Part shown: piece by piece, positions 54,430-64,000 of the stretch
Position numbering within the stretch: position 1 is the stretch's first letter
How the letters are laid out: every line of letters starts with the position of its first letter
Source of the DNA: Carettochelys insculpta
Lineage: Eukaryota > Chordata > Testudines > Carettochelyidae
DNA length: 64,000 nucleotides
Assembly: GCF_033958435.1 (NCBI RefSeq)
Contig: NC_134152.1
Coordinates: forward strand, 15,548,001 to 15,612,000
Direction: 5' to 3'
The notes under the pieces: model-generated
Databases searched by the model: none
What the model was told of the DNA's origin: nothing
What the model saw: only the letters and a program-made list of their open reading frames with translations
Position numbers and translations under genes: made by a program

Positions 54430-55135
54430 ATGGTTATGTGACAGGGTAAGCCTGGCAGGGGGTGAGTACAAGAGGGAAAAGCAGGGCTGGCAAATAAGCA
54501 GAGTGCAAGCAGCTGTGGAGGAAGCTGCCTACGTCAATTGGGGCCAGCTGGTTCCACTTAAGACTGCCTTTAAAAACCCCTTTGCGCAGTGGGAGAGGAG
54601 GGTGATACAGGAGAGTATAGAAGGCGAGAGGAGAGAAGCAAGTGGGTGTTCCTAGAAGCAGCAGAGGAGGGGAGGAGTGCTCAGCAGCAAGGGGCTAAGG
54701 CCCTGAGATTTCGCTTGAGGCCAGAACAGACTGATCACACAGGGGGACCCGATCCAGGAGGACGAACGTGCTGCTGTCGCCGCTACTACCTGAAGGAGGT
54801 ATGGGGAGGCGGAGGGAATCACCTGGCGAAGTGGCTCAGGGAGAACAGCTGCAGTGTCCATGACGAGCAGAGGCCTTCCCCACCAGTAGCAGCCACCACA
54901 GAGTCCCCTGGCTGGAACCTGGAATGAGTGGGTGGGGCCCAGGTTCCTCCCAGACCACAACTGCCCACCCCCCATCTCAGGAAGTGCAACAACATCCTGG
55001 CCGGGGGGGGCGGGGGCTAGTGGACTGAATGGAGGCCCGGAGCCCAGGAATGAGGCAAGCCTTACCACAGGTTAAAGCTCATGAAAGTGTGGAGGGGGCG
55101 GGACTAAGACTAAGCTACTTGAGGCATCTGGACTT
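54430..55135. repeat. Unclassified GC-rich interspersed repeat, possibly LTR-related
   Basis: Sharp composition change. It starts near TGTGACAGGGTAAGCCTGG and contains TAAGACTGCCTTTAAAAACC (TATA-like) followed by GGAGAGGAGGG stretches. It ends about GGAGGGGGCGGGACTAAG. It resembles a promoter-bearing LTR or 5' leader, but no partner repeat was found. Open frames here are compositional. Confidence 0.3.
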
Positions 55136-55437
55136 CACACACAGCTTGGGACCTTGTCAATTTTGCAAATTATATAAATTAGGATGACATTATGAACTAT
55201 TTAGTATCATTTTCAAAACATACTTAACTGAACCTGCTTCACTCTTCAGAATGTTGTGTTGCATGAAAACTGATGGAGATACCTCAAAAACTGATGGAAA
55301 GTTCAGTGGTGCAGATCTTCAAGAGCGGCTCTGGGTATAAAATGTAGTAAAAGGAGAGCCTGTAACACAAGCCTTCTGTCAGAGCCTGGTATGAGTCCTG
55401 GGCTAAAGTAGCCAAAACTTTGCTGATACAAAGCACA

Positions 55438-55672
55438 GAAGGATACCTCAGTGGTTAGAGCATTGGCCTTGTAAACCCTCGATTGGGAGCTCAATCCTTG
55501 AGGGGAGCTTTCAGGGGTCTGGGGCAGGTTTTTTTTCTTTTTTTTTTAAAGAAAACTGTCAGGGATGGTGATAGGTCCTTATGTGAGTGCAGAGGACTGG
55601 ATTTTTAAACTAGATCACCAGCTCTGGAGGTGCCTTCCCCTATGAGATATGTTTATCTCTATATGTATGTAA
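55438..55672 (+). mobile_element. tRNA-derived SINE with CR1-like tail (turtle type)
   Basis: The head GGATACCTCAGTGGTTAGAG and CATTGGCCTTGTAAACCC shows a good A box (TGGTTAGAGCATT). TCGATTGGGAGCTCAATCC covers the B-box region. A T- and A-rich linker follows, then GGGATGGTGATAGGTCC and a tail with CTCTGGAGGTGCCTTCCCC and ATGAGATATGTTTATCTC. Same plan as 17158-17372. The tRNA head here is the better preserved of the two. Confidence 0.85.
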
Positions 55673-57124
55673 ATTGTAAGAAAGAAGCAGGCCCATTTTA
55701 CATAATCTGGCAAGAACAGGACAGATACAGCAGAAACACACATTCTAAGTAGTGCTAGGCACAAAAAGACATATGCAAACATATTCTAGAAAGGTGATAT
55801 CAAAATACCTCCACAACAAACACACTCCCCAAAGATAAGAGGAACACAATGATCCATCTTGCAGATAAGGTCAGGATGACAGCAAGATGGACAAACATGT
55901 TGTAACAACTCAACATGTGAAAGGTAATGGGGGGACCCCTGGATACATCAGGGGATGGCAACACGTAACTTACATATATTGCTGTATAAAGATGCATCTC
56001 AGAGGAAGTCTTTGTCCAGCCTCAGGGTTAGCAGAAAGTCTTGTCACTGACTGAGCTGCATCCATCATCATGGACACACATCTTAATATCCTTGTAGAGT
56101 CTGGTACATGCTCTTACTATGCTTTGACAATAAGTGTGGCTGGGTGCCTTTGCTACTAAACTAAGTCTCATGTTGTCATTGGGCAGTTCGATTGGAACCC
56201 GCTGGCTATCTGACTAGCACCGGTGCAGAATGTAGAAAGAACACATGCATGCAGACAAACATCCCATGATAATGGTGACCACAATGTACTCTTCATTGAA
56301 AAAATAAGTACTTTCCATTAAGAAAATATGAGATGATATCAAATGATTACTTGTAACAAGTAACGGCTAATTATCGTAACGTTGTTTGATTTTTGGATAC
56401 TTTGCTGGTAAACTGCACACACACACAATTTAAAGGATAGATTACCACAACTAATTCATAGCATTCACTAAAATAATCTGTTTGCAATTGTAGTCTCTTA
56501 CTAAATTATATCCAACATGAAATCTGAAAAATGCCACTTGGGATCAGAGCCATACTAAACAGAAGAAAGCAGATGAATACAAAACTTAAATTTCACTACA
56601 AAACGGACTTTGCTACCATGAAATAAACATAACCAGATTTGGGGATGTCACATCAGCACCAAACAGTAACAATGCTTTCTTTTCTGTGTTCTGAAAGACT
56701 GTAAAGGCATTCAAAACCCTTTGAACTTAGACCATGAAGCACAAAAGCAGTTGGAGCGATTTTGATCAATGCAAGTCCTGTGATGCTGCTAAAGACACAA
56801 TAAACTGTACTTCGTATTTTATTTAACTGCATTATGGAAAAATAATTTGGAACTAAAACTAAGTATTTTTATTCTCTTCATTAAACCTAACAATTGATTT
56901 TTCACCTCCAAGTAAGTATACTTAATATAAGCATTCCCTTTCACTCAGGGAAATACATTAATGAAACTATTGGTGGCAATAGAAAAATACTACTTAAATG
57001 ATAACACCTGAAGTAAAAATTCTGCATAGTTGAACTTGGTAATTAACATTTAAGCAAAAAGTGTTAGATGAATGCAATGTGTAACCAATTACTGCATAAA
57101 TGGCTGAAGACTGTGACACAGTTA
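55673..57124. other. Intron or intergenic sequence, no recognised feature
   Basis: AT-rich. A hydrophobic 65-codon minus frame at 55800-55997 has no recognised family. A short CA run lies at 56416-56426. Confidence 0.45.
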
Positions 57125-57345
57125 TCTAAATAATTTTTCTGATTTGTCCTCCTTGCTTACTGTTTTTGGTTCTCTGTGCCTTAAATATTAAGTCTGTTCT
57201 GGTCTGGCTACTGTCTGAAGAAGTGGGTCTGTCCCACAAAAGCTCACCTAATAAACTATTTTGCTAGTCTTTAAAGTGCTACTTGACTGCTTTTTGTTTT
57301 GATAGTGTAAAGACTAGCACAGCTTCCTCTCTGTTACTTATCTAG
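57125..57345 (+). mobile_element. Penelope-like 3' tail
   Basis: Near-identical to the tail at 12715-12925: TTTTTCTGATTTGTCCTCC, TTAAATATTAAGTCTGTTC, the CTGAAGAAGTGGGTCTGTCC hairpin at 57218, and the end CTTCCTCTCTGTTACTTA. No coding part. Confidence 0.85.
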
Positions 57346-59560
57346 GTAATGTATCTGTATTTACACTCCACAATCCTCTCCAGGAACGCCCAGTCAGGTC
57401 TCAGGCCTTCAGCCATAACCTTTCTGGGGGCAGGTCCTCACGTTGTGACAATCCCAACAAGCCAATCTGCCTCCAGGCTTGTACCTGCACTGTGCTTTCT
57501 CTTCAAGGGCTCTGGCAACTTTACATCAGCAGTTACAAGTTACCCCTCCCTCCCCCCACAGTATTCTCAGAATGGGATATTTACTTAAGGACAGCCCATC
57601 ATAGAGATGACATATAGAACAATTAACATGTAAGGAATGTGGCAGCAGGAATGCAATGCTGCTGAAGGCTGGGAGGAATGTGTCTCCCAGAGATCATCTG
57701 TATGAGAATGCAAAGGGGTGCATGTGTGACACCTTTCAGGCAAAGCCTAATGGGTAGCAAGTAAGCCATGAGATTTTGTCTATTGTAAACACATTGTTAT
57801 AAAATCACAATTTATGCTGACACTCAGTGTGGGATCTCACCAATGCTCTGGGTTGTTGTGGGGGACAGGGCAGTCGCCATAGCTGTGTAAAGTATCGGAG
57901 GGGTAGCCGTGTTAGTCTGGATCTGCAACAGCAACGAAGGGTCCTGTGGCACCTTATAGACTAACAGAAAAGTTGTGAGCATGAGCTTTTGTGAGCACAG
58001 ACTTACTTCATCAGCAGCATCTGATGAAGTGAGTCTGTGCTCACAAAAGCTCATGCTCAAAACTTTTCTGTTAGTCTATAAGGTGCCACAGGACCCTTCA
58101 TTGCTGTTACATAGCTGTGTAAGACATTGATTACACAGGGCTCCCTGGTTTAAAGCACTGTAAGGGAGGAGGGGAGGGGCACTAGTTGAGCCAGCTTGCT
58201 GAGTACCTTCGCCATATAGCTATAAGCCTGGTTTGACTAGCCCTCCTCACCTGCTGAAAGAAAGAGTTGGATGCTAGGGTTTTCATGAAACTCCACACTG
58301 GAGATATTAAGAGCTGACATTACAGAGTGGCACTGAGGCCATGCAGAGCTGAAATAACAGGGTTCTGCCTAAGGGCGATCCCCTGGCGGGGCGGCCAGTG
58401 GGAGGAGCAGCAGACGACAGCAGGCGGCCGGTAGGAGGAGTAGCCAGTGGCCAGCTGGTGGCAGTCAGTGGGATGCCGCAGACAAGTGGACAGCTAGTAC
58501 TACCCTCGTGATGTATCTGTGCGCTCTGGGTCCAGGACTGCACCGCGAGAGGTACAACATGTAACTGTGTGTGGGGTAAAGGCCACGAACCACAGCAAGA
58601 GACTTGGTGCTGTAGTGTATGGGGATGGTATCTTGTTAAAGGGGTTTGTCTCTCCTTTGCTTAGATATACTGCATCTGTCACAGTAAACTTGGGGTAGCT
58701 TATGTCATTAAATAAGCTGTTTCTATCTTTGACTGTGCTTGTGAGGGGCAGGTGGAGAAATGCCTTACATGCACCGAGCAAGTAGGGTGAGATTGTCCCA
58801 GGCCACTGGGTGGGGGCTCGAGCCAGTTGGTTGTATCCTTGACAGGAAACCCCCTAGGAGCTGAACCCAGCCCTTCTGGCAGGCACCTGGCATTAACAGA
58901 AGGGTTACAAACAGATTTAAATGCACACAATATATACCAGTAATCACCTGTCTTCTCTATGATGACCCAGCCAGCACACAGACTCTCCAGCCCTGTAGGA
59001 AGAGGTGACACCCTCACTTGGGACAAAGACTCATTCATTAGCTCACTCAGCCTTTATATACCCAAAGTTCTCTCTCTTCAAACTCAGTTTGAATCAATAT
59101 ATGCAAATCCTTTCAGGGGGTGGTACCTCTCTGGGACTGTTTACAGTCTCAGCTGCTCAGCCTCATATCACCTCTTTTCCTGGAGGTGCTGTGGTAGCCC
59201 TCCTATAAGGAGCAGAACACAATCATACAGTGGGGCCAACAGCCACCATGGGCCTCAGGGCAAGGTGGGAGGGGAACCTGGATCCCTGCCCCTAGAAGGG
59301 GCAGAGCCAAGGGTGGAAGGGGAGGGGCCCATGTCAGTCAGCCCTTCGCACCACTCAGACCACAGCACTGGGCCCCACACCCCCTGCACACAGCGGTGGA
59401 GCAGTGATGCCACAGCATCTCAAAGGAGCCTGGAACTTCAGCTGCCGCTGCTGCCAACCATAACACTGGCTGGAGCTCCAGGACCCTTTGAAACACTACG
59501 CTTCAGGCAACTGCTCTCTTTCCCACCACTACCCCTCATCAGCAGGCCTGCAATTATACA
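57346..59560. repeat. Probable decayed LTR-type or composite repeat region
   Basis: GC-richer than its surroundings and interrupted by the PLE hairpin at 57891-58109. Landmarks are CACTGGGTGGGGGCTCGAGC at about 58796, GGAGCTGAACCCAGCCCTTC at about 58857, and repeated AGGAGCAGCAG/AGGAGTAGCCAGTGG units at 58395-58460. The GGGGGCTCG word resembles the region after the LTR of retroelements, but I found no paired LTRs and no polyprotein. 59330-59560 resembles 37500-37810. Classification is uncertain. Confidence 0.3.
57891..58109. mobile_element. Penelope-like hairpin insertion with 13-bp target duplication
   Basis: Same head-to-head design as 49049-49267, with nearly identical arms around a short centre (TCATCAG at 58008-58014 and CTGATGA at 58021-58027). 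The target duplication CATAGCTGTGTAA is perfect at 57878-57890 and 58110-58122. The arms differ from each other at a few sites (for example ACTTACTTC against GTGAGTCTG). The GAAA of the core is AAAA on the right arm. Confidence 0.92.
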
Positions 59561-60489
59561 TAAATGATTCATAAATTTAATATAATAGTCCTGAAAAATA
59601 CTGCATGGGGTTAAAGAGCTGTCAAAATTGACTTGGATGCAATTATAGTCTGTTTACCCAAGCCTCAATTATCTATTATTTTAGCCATGTGAAACTTAGT
59701 CCTGGTTCTACAAGATTGAGAACTCCCCTTATTATGTGAGCTTAATGTTAATTATTTCTCTTATCATAACCACTGTATTTACTGTCATATAGTTACTGTC
59801 ATTTCCAGTAAACTGTTATTTGGACAGTTATCCAGAATGTACCATATGCACACATGCATATTTCTATGGATGCCTGAACATCTTTGAGAAACAATCAAAA
59901 AATAAACCATCTTAAATAGGTTAATTACTTCATTCCTTCGCATGCTTTTTAGTTTTTCTTATAATAAAACATGTCATCAGTAGACATTCCAGTGAACAGG
60001 AAAAAAAAAATCTAGTAGTGCTGATATTTAACTAAAAGATCATGCAAAATTTTATTAACATCTCTGAGGAAATCTTAAAGCTGAGACTAAAGCTATGGGC
60101 TACATTTCTGAGGCAGCCATTAGTGTTGACTTAGGAAGCACAGGGGAAGGCTGTTAAATTGAAGTTTTCTTACACTCATGTCTGCCATTTACTACAGTTC
60201 ATTTTTTTTAGAATTATATCATGTAAATTGACTATGACGACCTCTATTAAATGTTCAGGTTTGCTTGTCTCTTGAGTATTTAGTTAAAAACTGTTTTCAG
60301 TACACTAGAACCTCAGTTATGACCTACCACCAGAACGGAGGTTTTCCAAAACTGTGAAATATTCATAACTCTGAACAAAATACTAGTTTTTTCAAACATT
60401 TACAATTCTACATTGACTTAATACAGCTTTGAAACTTCATTATGAAGAAAAATTCTGCTATCCCTTTATTTATTTGATTAGTTTACATT
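59561..60489. other. Intron or intergenic sequence, no recognised feature
   Basis: AT-rich. TACACTAGAACCTCAGTTATG at 60301 may be a decayed Tigger-type terminus; no partner found. Confidence 0.4.
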
Positions 60490-62910
60490 TAACACTGTGA
60501 CACTCTCGTGGCAGTGTCTGTGGCATCCAATGCCGCCTGGAGGGCCACGCTAGAAATGAATTTATTCTCCACCATGGCCATGAATTCAGGTTTAGAGTCT
60601 AGATGTACCAACTCTGAGAACTTTGAAAGAGAGGTGGCCGCATTGTAAGTGTATCTACTAACCAAAGCCTGCTGGCTAGTAATTCATAATTGTAAACCAC
60701 CTATCGAACAAACTTTCTGCCACACAGATCCAACAGTTTAGCCTCCCTATTTTTTGGACAGGGACCCTGAAACCCCTGCCTCTCCCTCTTGCTTGTGGTG
60801 TTAACCACCAGGGAATCGTGGTGGTAAACAGATGTTCATTGCCTTGAGAGGGCACAAAGTACCGGCATTTGTTTTTCCTGGTTGTTGGCAATGCTGAGGC
60901 TGGGGTCTGCCACACTGTTTTGCCATGTTGGCAATTGTTTTAATGATGGGTAAAGCCATCTTGTGGGCACTGAGGAGGATAAAATGTCTGTGACAAGATC
61001 CATGTCATCCTGCACCTCCTCGTGCTGCACCCCTGCGCAGGAGCAGCTGAAATGCCCTGCCATCCTCTAACACTGGGGACGGTGAGGACCCCACCACTGC
61101 CTCATCAGTTGAGGGGAGGAGGAGGAGATCCTGTGACATCCTGTTGTGGCACCAGTGCGGGGGGTCCCACTGGCACCAGTTGGGGTCCTTGTAATACCTG
61201 TGGTTCCTGGTGCCCCACACGCAGTACTGGCTGAGGTGTCACAGGTAGCGAGGGCACCGGTGCCTGAGCTAAAAGCTGATTTAAAGGTGCCTGGCCTGGC
61301 ACCAGATGAGCCAGTGCTGAACAAAACAATGCTGTGGGGCCCAGCAGCGAGGCCAGGGGTGGCCATAGCACCGAAGTCCCTGCTGATGGAGCCCAATGGT
61401 GCCAGCAATGATGCTCCCATAGTCTCAGGCTGGTCCTGGTGCTCTTCCTAGGGTGGAGCGTCGAGCGCCGACTTCAGCACCGCAGGAGCCCTCTGGAATG
61501 ACGGTACCAAGAGGGGTCTCAATGGGCCTGTCATTTGACCCTGGGCTTCATAGTATGCCCACAGCGTCCAAAAGGGCAATAGGGTGCCTGCTTGACCCAC
61601 AAAGGAGCTCCTGGCATGCCCAGAATGGTGACTTCAATGGCTATGGGAGGAGAAAGACTGGTGACTCTGACTCCTACCTGAGCTGAAGTAATAAGATTTG
61701 GACTCCAACGCTGAGAAATCTGAGGGTGAGGACCATGGTGGTGCCATCAGACGTTGTAACAGCACCTGGGGGGGGTCAGTGTCTGCACTGACTCCCCTGA
61801 CTGGGACGGGCCTGTGGTAGGCACCTAGTGTGGATAAAACCACTCAGGCGCCACAGGCGGGAGCAGCATTGTTGGCAGCACAGCTTAAAACCCTGGTGTC
61901 GACGCTCCAGGGGATAAGGCAGGGGAGGCCACCGCCTGCAGTCCCTCAGGTCCCTGGCTACTGCATCTACCCCTAGGCAGTGAGGCAGCCGGTACCCCAG
62001 CTCTTAGCAAGTCCCGCACCTCTGGCATCAAAGGAAACTCCGGAACGTGTGGATCCCGGTCTCGCACTGGAATTGCGGCACACACCTCAGGCTCACAGTC
62101 CAGGTACTATGGCACAGACGCAACTGAGTCCTCTTGATGTCCTGGCACTGTAGGGGAGCAGCCCCTATCATGCTGCTGCTTTTTCTTCTTTGGCAGCAGG
62201 GACTGGGCTCTTGTGCCTTCTCACCACACAGCGCCCACCTCATGGTGCCAAGCCTCCTTACGTGCCAACGCTTGCACTTGCACTGGAGCACTCCGCACTG
62301 AGGAGGCTGTACTCAGCCCTTAGGGGTGGGGAACGTTTGGCTGCAACGCTGCCTCCATGAGGAGTACTTTTAGTCTTTGAGCTCTATCTAGTAGAGTCCT
62401 GGGATTAAAGGAACAGCAGACTGCACAGCGGTAGCCCTGATGGCATCCCATAAGACAGGCAAGACAGTCCATGTGCAGACCAGACTTGGGCATATGCCTG
62501 CTACAGTTCTTAGAGTTTTTGAAACCTGGAGAAGCGGGCATCCCCCGCATTGAGGTACGCAGAGGGACAGGGAACTCGCCCCAGCAATTAAAAAAAATAA
62601 CCCAAACAGCCACTAACTACTATACTTAACTAGAACTATTTACAACTAATTAACACTAAGTTACACTATCTACACAGGTTACCAGTGAAAGAGAAGAGAG
62701 AGAGAGAGGGAGCTCCAGCAACCAACAGCACAGCAAGAAGGAACTAAGTGGGCGTGGGTTGAGTGGTGCATATATTGGTCACCATATCAGCACCACTCCA
62801 GGGGGCACTGCTCCAGTCTGATGGCTAGGGCAAAAAGCTTCCATCAACTGGGCATGTGCCAGCACAAACCCAGTCTGGAATGAACACAAGCAATCGCTCG
62901 AAGGAGAATT
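60490..62910 (-). mobile_element. Second DIRS relative, gag portion only, decayed
   Basis: Minus strand. The 62613-62320 frame has MPASPGFKNSKNCSRHMPKS, then LHMDCLACLMGCHQGYRCAV, then RAQRLKVLLMEAALQPNVP. It parallels the Cys-rich N-terminus of the 6 kb DIRS gag (..CSFCAKLTARARKD..KMLLFDKALQPDVP). Near the other end, 60915-60676 reads MWQTPASALPTTRKNKCRYF and VPSQGNEHLF, the conserved gag core. The middle is broken. RT, RNase H and recombinase are absent. The region 62770-62910 (GAACACAAGCAATCGCTCG) is a probable terminal repeat. Confidence 0.75.
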
Positions 62911-64000
62911 AACCTAGGAATGCCACAGATAATACTCATTGATTAAGAGATTCATTGTTTCATAACCTAGTAATCAGCTAAGAGGTCTTTCCAAAGGCAG
63001 AAGAGCATCTTGTGTTTTTAGTGGAAGTTTTTCTGATTAAATCCCAATTAAAAGCCACATAAATAGTGCGACTTAATATATACTAATGATGAATTCTATT
63101 CTGCTACATTCCCATAGAGAGCAATTTCAAACTTTAAGAAAGTACATTATTACAATTTAGATGAGGGATTCCCTAATTGTGGTATATAAGCTTGATGTTC
63201 TCAAGCCCTTTAATTTTTAAAGAAAGCTCTATGTTAACCAAGAACATTTGAGAGCCATTGGTTGAGATTACTTTACTTTAGACTCAAAATAATCTGTATT
63301 CTATGATCCATGATTTGGAGCAAGAATATTTCTAATTACTAGCTAATAAAATTTAGTGTAAATGTAAAGAGGAAAAGCAATGAGAAAGAAAATATATAAT
63401 TTAAGCTGTGCCAAGGTAAAGTATTACTTTTTGCCGTAAAGTGTGTCATGTTCAGAAGATTAAACAGTCTCAATTCACAGACAATGCAAGAGCATCATTT
63501 TAAGAATCTAATATAATCAAATGCCTAAATGAGCTCATTTCCAAGTCAACCTTTTAAATTGCACATTTTACAAACAGCCAAATCAGTCAAAACCTGGACC
63601 ATACCAGACAAGTAAGGTGCAGTAGTAAAAGAACTTTAATAGTCTGTTTAGTAATAACTAACATTTGCTCAGCTCCGAATGGTTTTTTTTTTTTTTTAAA
63701 TCTTTCACACTACAATTTATATGAAGCAAAACAAGCTGTCTCAATGATCTACGAGATCAAAAACATTGTTAGATACAAATGATTTCATCATATGTCTGTT
63801 TACTCAGAGGCTTGGAGTACTGATTTATTACTGTATTATTCACCTCACTGAGACATTTATTAAACACTTAAGGAAAAAAAATGAAATTCAGATGTCAGCA
63901 TTTCCCTGAACCAAACAGACCTTTCTGTGCTCCCAGGGAATTCGTAACATAAGGTGCTCTTTTGGGAGAACTTCTGGCCAGGATGAAGTTCCACTAGCGG
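62911..64000. other. Intron or intergenic sequence, no recognised feature
   Basis: AT-rich with a T15 tract at about 63683. No TXNDC11 upstream exon recognised on the minus strand. Confidence 0.45.

Noticed and set aside
54589..55068. Frames of 112 and 138 codons
   Set aside because: GC-rich repeat composition on both strands; no family features.
58959..59567. 202-codon plus-strand frame
   Set aside because: Ser/Pro/Leu-rich translation without motif, in a region that looks like decayed repeat.
1..64000. Bacterial-type operons, CRISPR arrays, phage or defence systems
   Set aside because: No dense coding, no ribosome binding sites, no direct-repeat/spacer arrays. Introns, CR1 elements and canonical splice sites show vertebrate DNA.
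45818..64000. Upstream TXNDC11 exons (first thioredoxin domain, membrane anchor)
   Set aside because: Searched on the minus strand for the expected motifs without success; probably beyond the window.

Overview
The window is vertebrate nuclear DNA, most likely from a turtle and probably a cryptodire. It is AT-rich, has long introns and no compact operons, and is packed with CR1 LINEs. It also carries Penelope-like elements (PLEs), DIRS-type tyrosine-recombinase retrotransposons, a two-gene Harbinger transposon, hAT elements, and two tRNA-derived SINEs whose 3' tail resembles a CR1 end. That mix is typical of turtles. The assignment is inference from repeat content and one host gene; no search was run.

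The host gene is TXNDC11, an ER-membrane protein with thioredoxin-like domains, on the minus strand. Six consecutive internal coding exons are visible in transcript order: 45705-45817, 31944-32144, 25297-26074, 22581-22726, 20065-20174 and 5212-5292. All have GT/AG borders and compatible phases, and together they read as one uninterrupted frame. The fifth carries the WCGFC redox motif. The 5' exons (signal anchor, first thioredoxin domain) and 3' exons (coiled-coil tail) were not found and probably lie outside the window. No other host gene, tRNA, rRNA or CRISPR array was seen.

Layout. Positions 1-5200 are intron with a CR1 inserted in a PLE tail and a longer CR1 with RT coding. Positions 5293-20064 form one 14.8 kb intron holding a nearly complete DIRS element (6145-12219, terminal inverted repeats, internal complementary region, gag, RT/RNase H and recombinase frames), a PLE GIY-YIG fragment, a complete but decayed Harbinger element (12930-16487), a SINE and an RTE-type LINE. 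Positions 20000-32200 hold five exons, short DNA elements with clear target duplications, and a tandem-repeat tract. Positions 32145-45704 form a 13.6 kb intron with a nest of CR1 elements interrupted by three DNA elements. Beyond 45.8 kb, up to the window end, are a decayed hAT transposase split by a PLE hairpin, more CR1 and PLE copies, LTR-like remnants, and a second, gag-only DIRS relative.

The most unusual signal is a set of PLE 3'-tail insertions arranged head to head. One is a perfect 86-bp inverted repeat with a 6-nt spacer, flanked by an 8-bp target duplication inside the hAT coding region. A second of the same design has a 13-bp target duplication. The inversion centre of the best copies sits at a hammerhead-ribozyme-like core (CTGATGA, hairpin, GAAA).
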